A stretch of DNA of 64,000 nucleotides, taken from positions 711,501 to 775,500 of the forward strand of contig CALZFC010000243.1 of the NCBI GenBank assembly GCA_945643635.1, read 5' to 3'. Each line of letters opens with the position of its first letter. The stretch's first letter is position 1. The stretch is from Allodiplogaster sudhausi (lineage: Eukaryota; Nematoda; Chromadorea; Rhabditida; Diplogasteridae). Shown here piece by piece: positions 37,929 to 46,136 of the stretch. A model generated the notes under the pieces. That model saw only the letters and a program-made list of their open reading frames with translations, searched no databases and was not told where the DNA came from. The position numbers and the translations under genes are program-made.

Positions 37929-40900
37929 ATTTCTCTCTCGACCTCTTCCTGACTCATTGTCAGTCTCATGCTTTTTTTAAGCATTCTCATATATTTTTCT
38001 TCCTCCTTCTCTTTTTTCTTCCACCTTCCACCAATAAGCGATCACCGAACGGCAAAAGTGCCACCAATTTCTTTTTCTTTTCCAGGAGAGGAGGCAATAG
38101 ATCAGCAGGCTTCCCAACACCTGTTGCGAAACGATTGCACTCTTTTATTTCCTCCGGCAAAACAGAAAGAGGGGTGGGGAGAGACAGAGAGCGAGAGAGA
38201 CAGAGAGACAGAGAGCAAAGAGGAAATAAGAAAGAGAGTTATGGAACACGCGTTAGACAAAGAGAAAAGGGTACAAGAGAGTGATACAGAGAAAGAGAGA
38301 GAGAGAGAGAGAGAGAGTGAGAGGGAAGAGAGAAGTGCGACAGATTGGTGGACAATGTTCATGCACTGGATTTGTCGTACAACAAACGGTAGCTCACACG
38401 TCCGAACCCAAGCGAATGACAATAAATCATTCGGAACGAAATAAGAGCAGCAATGCACGAAAAAGACTCAAAGTGCCGCCAATCTTTCTTCTACCGTAAA
38501 GAGCTTTCACTTTTTATCAGAAAAATCGTGTGAGTCTTCTATGAATTTTTTATTGCTCTATTTATTAACGCAAAGTACAAGTCTATCGTTCACGAAATGC
38601 ACGGTTGAGCCATATGTATGTAGACTTTGATGTCTATTCTTTCGACTCTATCAATTTGCTAACGATCGAAGCCGTTGTTAAGTGATTTAGGGTTTCTTTA
38701 GTTTAATTTATTGATTAATCTAGTTAAATTTAGTATAGTTTAATTTAGGATTTAATCGAAGTCTGCCTCATTTTTGTGCGGCTTCTTTAGGAGACTCTCT
38801 CAGGGATATCCACACAACAATCCACGTGCACACACACACACGTGCTTGGAGGTTGCACGGTGAGATTGCAGGAAAAAAGGCCGACCAGAGACAAAAGAGC
38901 TGTTGCTGGAATTGCGACGAGTGAAGAAGCTTCCGAAGAATAGAGGGAGAGAGAGAGAGAGGGAGAGAGAGCGAGAAGAGGAGGAGGAGGAGAGAGGTTA
39001 GAGAGAGAGAGTGAGATGGGGAGGGGGAGAGAGGATGAGCAAGAGGGTAAAGACTTTGCAGCTGGGCATCATCGTGCATAGAAATTGAGAGAATGCAGAA
39101 AATTCATTTGCAGAAATTAGCCTCTCAATGCGTGGGCAGTGGAAGAGACCACTTAAAAAGAAAGAAAAAGCGGCAGAAATTGAAAGAGAGAAAGCGAATT
39201 GGAAGAGAGAAAGAGAGAGAGAGAGAGGGAGAGAGAGAGACTATATGTCGGGGAGCGAGAAATAAGAGAGGAGAGATTGGAGCTGGAGTGGAAACCAGTA
39301 ATTGATTACAGCAATGCAACGGAGCAAGAAAGAAAAGGTTACTGCGGGAAAAAGTGGCGTAGAGTCAAAAATGGAGTGGAAAACAAATAAAATATGGAAT
39401 TTGGAAAAAGAGCAGGATGCCATGGAACTGGAGAGATTGGAAATACGCGAATGAGAAGAATGCTTTCCAATCAAGGAGTGCAAATCGAGCATGTCACTAT
39501 TTTACAAACTCAACACATATGCATGCATTTATGTATTTAAAAGAGTTTGCATGGTCTATTTAGGAATAATTAGAAAACAAATTAAAATCTGACAGGCGGT
39601 TCTCAGCTGCTACCGATTAATAAAGATTCATTCGAAATTATGGACCACGATGACTTTTTACCATTGTAAAAATATTATTAACATTTTTGACGGTAAACTA
39701 TGTTTTCGAGTAGCTACTGTGCGTTATTATTTATTCCAAAACGTATAATAAAAAAGGCAAAGATGGGCATATTTCATTTGTAAAAAAATAGAATTTATTT
39801 ACAAATAAAGGAAATGAGTAAGCATGCGGCAAGAGGAAGCTAATCGCAGTTGTCGTCTGCCGCGCTGCCTTCCTTAGCCATTGAATGTATTCGTCTTCCA
39901 TTGTTCACATCTTCTCTCCACGGGCAACCAACCACGGATGCGGAGGAGGCGGAAGGGGATCTTGACTTCTTCTTGTGAACATGCACGAATTAGGAAGCTT
40001 GTAGCTTTGAGTTTCAAGTTGTGGAAACCGAACTAATGTGCTTTTATAACACGAATTGGGCGTATAAAATATCTTCTCTGCTATTTAAAGATTTGGTTAC
40101 AATTACATATGTTTTAGGCGCCAAGAAGGCAATTCTAGTCTATTATAAATTCTTTTTTCCAGAATATGGCCAATATTTGCGCGTACGTGAAATGCGAGCT
40201 GGAAGTGGCGTCGATCGAGTGCCTCGACACCTTTATTCCGTTTGGCTCGTGCTGCCCGGTCTGTGGTTCGTGCGTTTTTTTTTGTTTCTTTTAATTAGTA
40301 CCCCAGATTTGACAACAAAAAAATTTCATAAAAAAACATAATATAGCACAAGAAGATATCATCAAAGTTATAGAGGAAATAAGCATGAAAGCCAGATGGC
40401 AGCGATGGTTTACATTTTCTTTTTTTTACTCTTGGACTATTGGCTCCTTCGTGGTGCGTCATAGTGGAAATTAAATATTCATGGTCTTGCATAAAATGGA
40501 TGCATAGACATAGAATGAACGGAATATTCTAGAAGAGGAAATTGGACTAGTTATTGGAGGGGGAATACATGATCGGCATGTGTTCTGCTATACGATAAGG
40601 GTGCAAAAGCTATTTCGAGTTCAAATCGGAGAATCGTCGCGAAGCAAACATTACTGCAAAAAAAGCCAGTGATAATGTTGTAATTGTGAACTGTATTAAC
40701 AACAAGAAACCTTACAAAATTAGGACGTAAACATTCTCGCGTTCTCATTCCAGTACTAAAATTTAGTTCTTTTCATTGACGCTCGTTCATAAATCTCTTT
40801 CTCTACTCATATCTTGTTCCTTCTCTATTTCTCTCTTTCTCTGTCTGTATTCCTCTTTCTCTTTCTCTGTCTCTCTCTCTCTTTCTCTGTTTCTCTGTTT

Positions 40901-41478
40901 CTCTCTCTCTCTTGTTTTCTTCTTCAGGAGGCATGCTCCGGGTGGAGACCCTGGATGGCTCTCTCGCCTCTCTCGAAACTGCGCTTATCGTGGCGTCTCA
41001 GCAATTCGAGAAGCGGTTTGGCGAGCGACTCGACGACCTCTTCGATTTGTCATTGGAGAGGATCGATGACAGCGACTTTCTCTATCAGTACGAGGCAAGC
41101 AAAATGAGAGATTTGCAGTAGTGACAGGGATTGAGATAAAAAAAAGGAAGGTGGAAGATTGAGTGGGATGTAAGATTAGGAGCAACAACATTATACAGAA
41201 AGGAAAATTTAGGCTATCCAATGTAGAGGCAATGTCACATTAAAACAGAGTAAAAATATTTATATGAGAAAGGGAATCGTTCTACAATCGGTTAAAGTAG
41301 AATTCTCAGGTTATAAGTAATGAGTATCGCACCCAAATCTACCGGTTTCAAAAACAGCTGAATTAATTTTTTAATGCATAGATGTATGCATGTTGTATTT
41401 TGTTTTCCAATAATAATAATATATATATATATATATATATATATCATTCATTTTTAAATATTTATATATGTACATGTA

Positions 41479-41524
<46 letters not shown>

Positions 41525-43222
41525 TATATCATATAATACACACATTAATGCATTCCTTCCAGGTTGTTGTATTTCCACTCTCCAACATGTTCTCCTTCTC
41601 CGACATGGAAGTTCTCGACGAGGAGCGACTCGAGGCCGTCGTCTACATGATTGCTACAAATATTATAGTGATAGGTACAATTTCTCGTTATTTCTTATTC
41701 AAATATTTTTATATTGTCTTGATTAAAATTTGTTTTAGCTCAATGATTTTTATTTATAGACTATAATATTTGTATACTTATACCGTATTTTCTCTATAAG
41801 TGTCCCTCCCTTTATTATAACCCCCCCCCCCCTCTAAAAGTACCCCTCCTTGAGACGACCATTGAAAAATAGTACCCTTTCCTCAAATAGAACTCCCCTC
41901 CAATAGTGCCCCCTATTAGTCTAATACGAATAGAGAAAATACGGTAAGTATCGTTCTGCCTTACACTTTTGCTGTATATCATGCACCTTTTTTCTTAGGA
42001 AAGCGAAGCTTCAAAATTATCGACCGGAAGCTTTCGAAGCGAGACCATTCTCTGAGAAAATGTATGAGATTATTTATTATTTTGTATAAATTAAAATAAA
42101 GTTAATGTGCAGTGCAAAAAACATTATGTTTCCTTTTCTATTTTGCCTGCATGATATTATATTTTATAAAATGAAGACTAAAAAAAATCCACTGTTATGA
42201 CTCGCCATCAACTTGCAGCGTCAATCATTGCGGGCAGCCTTCTCTTCTCCGTGCTCTGCCTTGCTGCGTTGCTCGTCTTCCTCTATCGAGAGAAGAAAGA
42301 GGCATTGTAAGGCGTGTGGATTAAGTGATGTAATTATTACAGTTCACAGGAATCATAATGTTATCGATCTCGCCGTATCTTCTGGAATGCCTTTTAATAT
42401 TTTGATTTTAATTTTCACGTTGAGCATGACATTGTCTACAGATTAGATACGTTGTGAGTAGCAATCTGGGTTCTGATTGTTTGATTTCTCATTGTCTACT
42501 TGAGCGTGTCATTTTGGTCGACGGCGCCGTCCACTCTCCCTTGGCTTGTGCACTTCCGGACGGGCAAGTATGGCGATGGAGATGTTGTCGAACTGCTGCA
42601 GACTGACGACGGAGAGGTAGGCGGGGAGAGAGTGTTGGAGAAAGAGCGAGATAGCTAGAGAAAGAGGGAGGGAGAGAGAGAAATAGAGAGAAGAAGGTAC
42701 GTGAGGGAGGAGAAAGAGAAGTCAAAGAAAGGGATAGAGATTTAGAGAAAGAGGGAATACTCTATACCGACAAGACTAGCAGTGAAGGAGTGAGATATGA
42801 GATAGATGGGAGAGGAGAGAGAGAGCTGACGAAGAAAATAAGAACATGATGCATTTGAAGGGGGACTTGCTCTCTGAAGAAGAAGTGAAGTCTGAGGATT
42901 CCAACAAGGCGAAAGCGAAAGAGAAGCGGCAGGAGAGCGAAAATGCTACGGTTCATTTTTCTTTATCGATTGATCAAATAAAGAAATTTTGGACATTTAG
43001 TTTTCGCGCCCTCTAAACATTCTTAATATGTTTTCCCGGACTGGACATTAATATTGATGAGGCACTTTAAGGAATAAAATAAAATTTTAATAATAATCGT
43101 ACAACAAATTAGGCTCAAATTCTCAGGCCGTCTCATTCGAGAATCGGATCTTTGCCTTTGGCGAAGATGATGAGAAGCAAGAAGAAAGTAGCAGTCAGCA
43201 GATGAGAGAAGTGCTCTTCTGA
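226..43222 (+). CDS. AMN: Amnionless homologue (cubilin membrane anchor), 5'-partial, about 38.6 kb internal intron
   Basis: Spliced gene on the plus strand; coding exons 226-380, 636-741, 1052-1164, 1501-1590, 40163-40265, 40928-41094, 41563-41674, 42219-42306, 42505-42616 and 43127-43222, with every junction phase-compatible and a TGA at 43220. AMN is a type I membrane protein that carries cubilin to the cell surface and supports endocytosis (family knowledge). What I see: an N-terminal block with the AMN pattern N-Y...PCADD..VF, then VSDMALP, W-SP-SW and RVPG..DSVVIP; a cysteine-rich C..C....C....F.P.GSCCPVCG segment; one hydrophobic helix (IIAGSLLFSVLCLAALLVFL); and a tail with FENRIF. 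The signal-peptide exon is not visible and probably lies before the window. Relative to vertebrate AMN about 50 residues, including a C-x-CGN stretch, are missing between 1590 and 40163, so one exon may be undetected. The splice after 41094 uses a GC donor. Family assignment is firm; exon completeness is not. Confidence 0.85.
381..635 (+). repeat. GA-repeat intron of AMN
   Basis: The donor GTGAGG continues into about 60 bases of sense-strand GA repeat. Nothing else recognised. Confidence 0.8.
1591..2525. other. Start of the giant AMN intron, downstream of the GPCR-globin stop codon
   Basis: No coding signal seen. Contains GA repeats at the donor, a TACA/TATG tetranucleotide tract at about 1674-1708 and a second GA-rich patch at 2225-2306. 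No canonical minus-strand AATAAA close after the GPCR-globin stop was found. Confidence 0.6.
2526..10492 (-). CDS. glb-33: GPCR-globin chimera, GLB-33-like (FMRFamide-receptor-type 7TM plus globin), 18 exons, 658 aa
   Basis: Minus-strand gene. Coding exons, 5' to 3': 10492-10416, 9789-9681, 7921-7826, 7610-7521, 6825-6758, 6337-6196, 6101-6024, 5770-5671, 5554-5382, 5107-4985, 4823-4750, 4623-4539, 4361-4230, 4009-3956, 3861-3793, 3537-3403, 3038-2793, 2651-2526. All junctions are phase-consistent, total 1977 bases. The start ATG (10492) is immediately preceded by an in-frame TGA. Residues 1-355 or so are a rhodopsin-class receptor; then a basic linker (EERKSQKRKK) and a globin domain; then a low-complexity Ala/Gly/Pro/Ser tail. 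This order matches C. elegans GLB-33, a neuronal chimera whose globin moiety has been studied as a haem/redox domain (established knowledge). Here a peptide ligand and haem/redox control are inferred. The gene sits antisense inside the AMN intron 1591-40162. Product identity is strong; individual exon ends are good but not proven. Confidence 0.88.
2793..4623 (-). CDS. glb-33: Globin domain of the GPCR-globin gene (exons 12-17)
   Basis: Exons 4623-4539, 4361-4230, 4009-3956, 3861-3793, 3537-3403 and 3038-2793. Helix A carries the conserved Trp (RVLILSSTWDAAM). The B/C region LCAMTRKREGAALLQQLRP runs into an unusual SPPPPPS insert. Helix E is NTRFHEVAEQISGFIAELLEMM; by spacing, Gln of AEQIS is the likeliest E7 residue and Phe the E11. 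Helix F/FG is VGAVHHAKNVKIP: the first His fits the LGxxH pattern and the second fits the 7-residue spacing to Pro, so one of them is the proximal F8 ligand. Helices G and H follow (AVWKEFKASLLHIV and AVDVWRTFISFIISEMKLG). After helix H comes an Ala-, Gly-, Pro- and Ser-rich extension continuing into exon 18 (2651-2526), ending GCPIL. Confidence 0.85.
4638..4710 (+). pseudogene. Degenerate tRNA-like sequence in intron 11 of the GPCR-globin gene
   Basis: Contains an A-box-like TTAGCTAATTGGTTGTGCG and a B-box-like GGGTTCAATTCC at near-tRNA spacing. The T stem needs a one-base bulge, the variable region is too short and the acceptor arm pairs poorly. It is more likely a decayed tRNA or the head of a SINE than a working gene. 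Confidence 0.3.
4985..10492 (-). CDS. glb-33: 7TM receptor part of the GPCR-globin gene (exons 1-10)
   Basis: TM1 is HFILVVNGYLSLLCVLGG followed by GN (exon 2). TM2 is LAVSVLALAFWDTVLLWCAF (exon 3). Exon 4 has the extracellular Cys of ITPCFHAF and exon 7 the loop-2 Cys of TSPCTYV, the usual disulphide pair. TM3 (exon 5) reads SIWLVAAIMIQRFMAARDPF, so the DRY position is QRF. TM4 ends FAVLIN and continues ITAFFE, matching the N-I-P-R-F-F-E style junction of FMRFamide receptors. TM5 is GPMLLIIVFSIVTLVLV; TM6 is YISFMLVGKCFVMRVLPLV; TM7 is GVFMYCVCVSNFLVLLNSAT, with NSATTCI in place of NPxxY. The second intracellular loop appears about 25 residues longer than usual, so the acceptor of exon 6 may be imperfect. 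Donors often use GTCAGT or GTCAGA. Confidence 0.87.
8572..8628. repeat. (CT)n microsatellite in GPCR-globin intron 2
   Basis: Almost pure CT for about 57 bases with a few TTT interruptions. This 1.76 kb intron (7922-9680) also has a GA tract at 9090-9120 and another at 9289-9331, and no exon. Confidence 0.9.
10633..10645 (-). promoter_or_regulatory. Candidate 5'-UTR 3' splice site or spliced-leader acceptor of the GPCR-globin gene
   Basis: On the minus strand the sequence TTTCTTTTTTCAG|GTGCC occurs 142 bases upstream of the ATG at 10492. It is the only strong acceptor-like site between the start codon and the foldback element that begins upstream at 10682. In nematodes such a site could receive a trans-spliced leader or join a 5' untranslated exon. 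Which of these applies cannot be decided from the sequence. Confidence 0.4.
10680..11817. mobile_element. Foldback DNA transposon derivative 1, Tc1/mariner-like ends
   Basis: Element 10682-11815 flanked by TA on both sides. The arms are long inverted repeats of roughly 455 bases (10682 to about 11140, and about 11360 to 11815). The outer end reads CAGTCGCGCCCAGGATCTTG and is repeated inverted at the right with about one mismatch. A loop of about 215 bases (11142-11358) contains a short GC-rich palindromic stretch but no transposase. TA duplication with a CAGT end is typical of the Tc1/mariner superfamily. It lies directly upstream of the GPCR-globin start. Confidence 0.85.
22907..22924 (+). 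repeat. Poly(G) run of 18 bases
   Basis: Uninterrupted G18. Runs of G or C also occur at about 4957-4967, 25284-25293 and 41821-41832. Length is error-prone in sequencing. Confidence 0.85.
23183..23371 (+). repeat. Long interrupted (GA)n tract
   Basis: About 190 bases of GAGA/GAAA repeat, the longest in the giant intron. Translation of either strand gives long but meaningless Arg/Glu or Ser/Leu frames. Confidence 0.9.
26825..28596. mobile_element. About 1.8 kb element with phased 20 bp GGCGTCC arrays at both ends
   Basis: The left end holds about ten copies of a GGCGTC-type heptamer beginning at 26825, 26845, 26865, 26885, 26905, 26924, 26944, 26963, 26982 and 27001. The right end holds the inverted form (GACGCC) ending at 28482, 28501, 28521, 28540, 28559 and 28580. 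Spacing is 19-21 bases throughout with AT-rich spacers. The outermost unit of each arm also shares ACAA.CG..GAATTAT. The 1.45 kb interior is GC-richer with several overlapping open frames on both strands (for example 28000-28476 plus, 27815-28072 minus) but no domain I recognise. It looks like a non-autonomous DNA transposon with subterminal transposase-binding repeats. Confidence 0.7.
30023..30400. mobile_element. 378 bp MITE with 8 bp target duplication (hAT-type signature)
   Basis: Terminal inverted repeats of about 35 bases (GGTGYTATCCTAGTTGGGAG, continuing GGGCATAATTTTTCC) with one mismatch, flanked by a perfect direct repeat GAAATAAA at 30015-30022 and 30401-30408. An 8-base duplication suggests hAT or P-type transposition. 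The 88-codon open frame inside (30095-30361) shows no recognisable domain and reads partly into the repeat, so it is not called as a gene. Confidence 0.88.
31673..32888. mobile_element. Foldback DNA transposon derivative 2, Tc1/mariner-like ends
   Basis: Element 31675-32886 with TA at each flank. The terminal sequence CAGTCCCGCTCAACATTGTT is perfectly inverted at the other end; the arms (about 380 bases each, 31675-32055 and 32510-32886) are highly similar, including a repeated TATTAA stretch and an ATAAACGACGAAAAAAA segment. The 450-base centre is unrelated to the arms and contains a tRNA-like region and GA/CT microsatellites. No transposase is present. Confidence 0.85.
32060..32140 (-). pseudogene. 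tRNA-like segment inside foldback element 2
   Basis: Minus strand shows TAGAGTATTGGTAAGTC and CTCGGTTCGATGCCC, similar in order and spacing to Pol III A and B boxes. The cloverleaf is poor. It sits in the central, non-inverted part of the foldback element, suggesting an insertion that was captured. Confidence 0.3.
37551..37649 (+). CDS. Candidate extra exon inside the giant AMN intron
   Basis: A GC-rich island in AT-rich DNA with acceptors TGCTCTTCAG (ends 37537) and CTGCAG (ends 37550) and a donor AAG|GTGGGG. From 37551 it encodes 33 residues beginning LQRPIGDPIRVEKPETIG in phase 0 at both ends, so it would fit exactly between the AMN exons ending at 1590 and starting at 40163. I do not see convincing similarity to the AMN segment that is missing there (no cysteines), and one other frame is also open. 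It could be an exon of AMN, of an unseen gene, or chance. Confidence 0.3.
40163..43222 (+). CDS. AMN: AMN exons for cysteine-rich domain, transmembrane helix and cytoplasmic tail
   Basis: Six exons: 40163-40265 (NICAYVKC through GSCCPVC), 40928-41094, 41563-41674, 42219-42306 (TM helix then basic stop-transfer LYREKKEA), 42505-42616 and 43127-43222 (tail, stop TGA). If the donor GCATT|GTAAGG at 42306 were ignored, translation would stop immediately at TAA after EAL. Splicing onward restores a 70-residue tail, and both downstream exons stay in phase, so the long tail is preferred; an unspliced short-tail isoform is possible. The tail motif V-S-F-E-N-R-I-F resembles the FXNPXF internalisation signals of vertebrate AMN but has Arg where Pro is expected. 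The intron after 41094 starts with GC (GAG|GCAAGC). Confidence 0.85.
40798..40927 (+). repeat. CT tract forming the polypyrimidine tract of an AMN acceptor
   Basis: About 130 bases of CT/TTTC repeat ending TTTTCTTCTTCAG at the exon starting at 40928; the microsatellite itself is the splice pyrimidine tract. Confidence 0.85.
41419..41520. repeat. Two (TA)n microsatellites
   Basis: TA runs at 41419-41444 and 41482-41520, separated by AT-rich sequence, upstream of the AMN exon starting at 41563. Confidence 0.9.
41783..41944. mobile_element. Small MITE with CCGTATTTTCTCTAT ends in an AMN intron
   Basis: The inverted pair CCGTATTTTCTCTAT / ATAGAGAAAATACGG is bounded by TA at both flanks. The 162-base body has a 12-base C run and short repeats of TAAAAGTACCCCTCC type. 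It lies between the AMN exons ending at 41674 and starting at 42219. Size, TA flanks and short inverted ends fit a Tc1/mariner-type MITE. Confidence 0.7.
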
Positions 43223-43900
43223 AATGGAGTCTTCGCAGTCGGCCCGATAATTCAATTGCTAATCAGAATGCTTATCAACTTGTATACCATTCTTTTCCGT
43301 TTAATTCTATAAAATACATTATAAATGCAATTCATTCGCACAATTCCAAAAATGCCACTTGTAATGGTCGCTTTTGTGGGTATGGATCGTGCAATATCGA
43401 CGCGAAATATTTATGCATCCAAGAATTTCAAATAGAGCAGAAATCACAATAAGCATCGCGCATGAATTGCATTGGTACAATTATTGAGAGAATTATGGCC
43501 GGAAGTGAAATTATAGCACAAATTTCACTAGAAACCATATACCAGATTGCAAAATAATTACAATAAGCTTTTTTTTTTATAAATAAGCAGCGGAAAAGAA
43601 AACGTTCATAGCGCAAGCGAAAAGAAGTAGCGTTGTTTACTATTCACTGGTGGAGTCTGACTGAATTTGTCGAATGCCCGTTTTTGAAAGGAGAAATTGA
43701 GCTCGTGCGGGAAATTATTTGGTTCATATTTATGTATTTATAAATTTCTACTTCAATGCCAATATTGACTTAAAAAAATTAATGTTTTCCAGTTAACGAC
43801 TGAGAGTTTACAAATATTAAATATGTAAAATTCAGATTTAGAGTTAAATTACTCACATCAGCTCAAAATGCACTAGTTGCTTCGACGGGTAGAAATGAAA

Positions 43901-43906
43901 TTTATT
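43901..43906 (-). promoter_or_regulatory. Poly(A) signal AATAAA of the synaptotagmin-like gene
   Basis: First AATAAA on the minus strand after the TAA at 44002-44000, about 95 bases downstream. It lies a few dozen bases past the plus-strand AATAAA cluster assigned tentatively to AMN, so the two convergent transcripts may overlap. Confidence 0.55.
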
Positions 43907-43948
43907 TTATAATTTTTTTTCAGAAAGAACTTTCTTTTGTAGTTTTAA

Positions 43949-43958
43949 AATAAATAAA
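43949..43958 (+). promoter_or_regulatory. Possible poly(A) signal AATAAATAAA for AMN
   Basis: First canonical plus-strand AATAAA cluster after the AMN stop at 43222, giving a 3' untranslated region of about 730 bases. Variant hexamers closer to the stop (around 43310-43330) may be used instead. Confidence 0.35.
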
Positions 43959-43999
43959 CGCATCACCACAATATGAACAAAAAGTGTGTGTTCGTCTCC

Positions 44000-46136
44000 T
44001 TATTTCGTCGACAATTTTTTGGCTTTTGGCAGGTTGCGAAACTCTTCGGGAATCTCTTCGAGGATGCTGTGCCACTGACCGACAGGCTTGGGCTTCTGCA
44101 AATGGAATAAAAAAAAATTTAACGGTACAAAATACTTCCACAAAAATAGTTAGAAAATAATACTTTTATAATACTTTTCAAAACCTTTCTACTCGTCCTG
44201 ATTTTCTGCTTATCCCACTTTTCCATAACGCTTTCACAGCTCTTCTCTCAGCTCCTTCCTCCAGAACTCTTCTTCTCTCTCTCTCTCTCTCTTCCTCTCT
44301 CCCTCTCTCGCTCTTTCTCTCTTCCTCTCTCTCTCCTTTCACTGACCACAGTGCTGGCCTGGCCGATCTCATGCTGCGCGAAGCATGCCTCCCACTGGCC
44401 TCTCCCTTCCGTCGTGGTGCTTCGTCTTCCAAGGACGGCGCATCCCAGAAGGTCGTCTTTGCCGATTCTGGAAAGGCAGACAAATAAATGGTTCTCTTAT
44501 AAAATAGAGAAATATTATAACAGCTACATACATATGTATGTAAATAGCTTCCAACTATAGTACTTTTTTAATGCATTAATTATTAATGACTTTGAAAGAA
44601 ACTAATTGAATAGAGATAACAAAAATTGATTCAGCTGTGCTGATCTGCAACTTACTTATCCAAATATTGTCATTTAATCACCACTCTAGAATCATTGTCA
44701 ATGAATAAGTAGAGTTGCATGCAGCAGAAATGCACCAGCACATCCGAACATAGAGACACGGAAAGAGAAAGGACAAGACGACAGACAAAAATCGAATAGA
44801 GTGAGAGAGAGAGAGAGAGAGAGAAAGAGTGAAAAAGGGAGGCAACAAAGAATAGAATATGTTACTCTTCTAAAACGGAGAATAAATTATAAAACCCATC
44901 TCGCTCACACCACCAGAATGACATTATCAATACACATATAAGAAGATTCCATGCTACAGAAATATGCCATCACTTGCCGAACTTTGAGAAATAGAATCAC
45001 CGGAGAGAAAGAAGTTGTATCATAGCGAGGGAGCACAAAAGATTGAGAGAGTAGAGAGAGAGAGAGTGACTGAAAGAGGGAGAGGGAGGGAGAGAGTGAG
45101 AGAGAGAGAGAGAGAGAGACTCACCGATCCCAGTCCATGACCTGGACGAGCATATTCGTCTCGTCGATCTGCACACTCGGAAGCTCGAACTCTAACGTCT
45201 CGTGGTACACCTAAAGAGTTAGTCTCCCTATCGTAATCCCGTTTACTATAATGTTTTAGAATATTCAGCTACTGTATGACAAGGCTCACATAAAAATAAC
45301 GGACATATTATCTTTCTCTGATTCTTTATTAAAGCATTTCTGCAGGCTACATTGTTTTTTTTCATTGCGAAGACATTGCGATTGAAAGTCAGTCGCATGG
45401 ATTCCATGTATGCAGCCAAACTCTTCCTTTCTTTTGCCCTTCCTGTCTGCATCTCACTCCCTCTCACTTCTCTCCTTCCCTTTCCATCTCTCTAACCGGG
45501 TTGAGATTAGCTCTCTTGGTCGATGTCTTACGCAACTTGACCCGCCTGCCGCGGTAGACCTGCTCGATCTTGACGTACGGATCTGTAATGAATGACGTCT
45601 CATCTCCTGATTGGGAAGCTATGCTGTGTCTCCGCATCTAGGCTATACCCCATCTCACTCCCCCTTCGTAAGGACGCCGTATGCATTAAATAAGTTCAAT
45701 AAGGCCGTATAGAGTTGCTTCAAGTGAGGTTTGCAAGTAATTTGGCTGAACACCATAAGTCCTTGGATATCCCAGATTGAAAGTAATATATCAGCGATTA
45801 CTATGTTTGCATACATGTACATAGTAATAGGGATGAAGAAAGAGAACCCGGAAGGGAATATGAACATTTGCAGGAATATACCCATTAAAGTTACAGAGGC
45901 ATTTTTTTTACAACTTTATTGGATTTCTCGCGAGGAGTTACAGATTGCGAGATTAAGAACTAGAGAGGGAGAGAGAGACAATGAGACAGAGATTACGATT
46001 CAAAGAATGACCAACCGGACGCGCCAGTGATGTCCATCGGCCGTAGGTTGTAGGCCTTGGCTACTTGGACAGTCAACTTTTGCTCCTGGTACGAGTAGGA
46101 GAGGTACAGCAGAAGATCGCCAAAGTCGTTCTTCTC
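44000..46136 (-). CDS. C2B domain and C-terminus of the synaptotagmin-like gene
   Basis: Exons 46136-46016, 45582-45497, 45210-45125, 44467-44347 and 44095-44000. The domain starts [21 protein letters not shown] and contains MDITGASDPYVK, a basic strand [37 protein letters not shown] and the terminal motif GQWHSILEE. All five acidic calcium ligands of a classical C2B (D..D in loop 1; D.D and the later D in loop 3) are present, so calcium binding is plausible. The exon at 45582 reads through an internal CGTAAG that looks like a donor, to CCG|GTTAGA; reading through supplies the conserved K-T-S-T-K....LNP. A possible poly(A) signal follows at 43906-43901. Confidence 0.9.

Larger units (their letters stand above)
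28597..40162. other. Remainder of the giant AMN intron
   Basis: Outside the elements called separately (30023-30400, 31673-32888) and the candidate exon 37551-37649, this stretch has GA/CT microsatellites (29074-29175, 35751-35770, 36376-36403, 37888-37922), TACA/TATG tracts (about 30926-30975), and otherwise AT-rich sequence with no exon that I could support. Confidence 0.6.

Noticed and set aside
45532..45582. Exon end at TTGC|GTAAGA in the C2B domain
   Set aside because: Looks like a perfect donor, but using it leaves a phase conflict and removes the conserved KTSTK...LNP strand; reading through to CCG|GTTAGA restores both.
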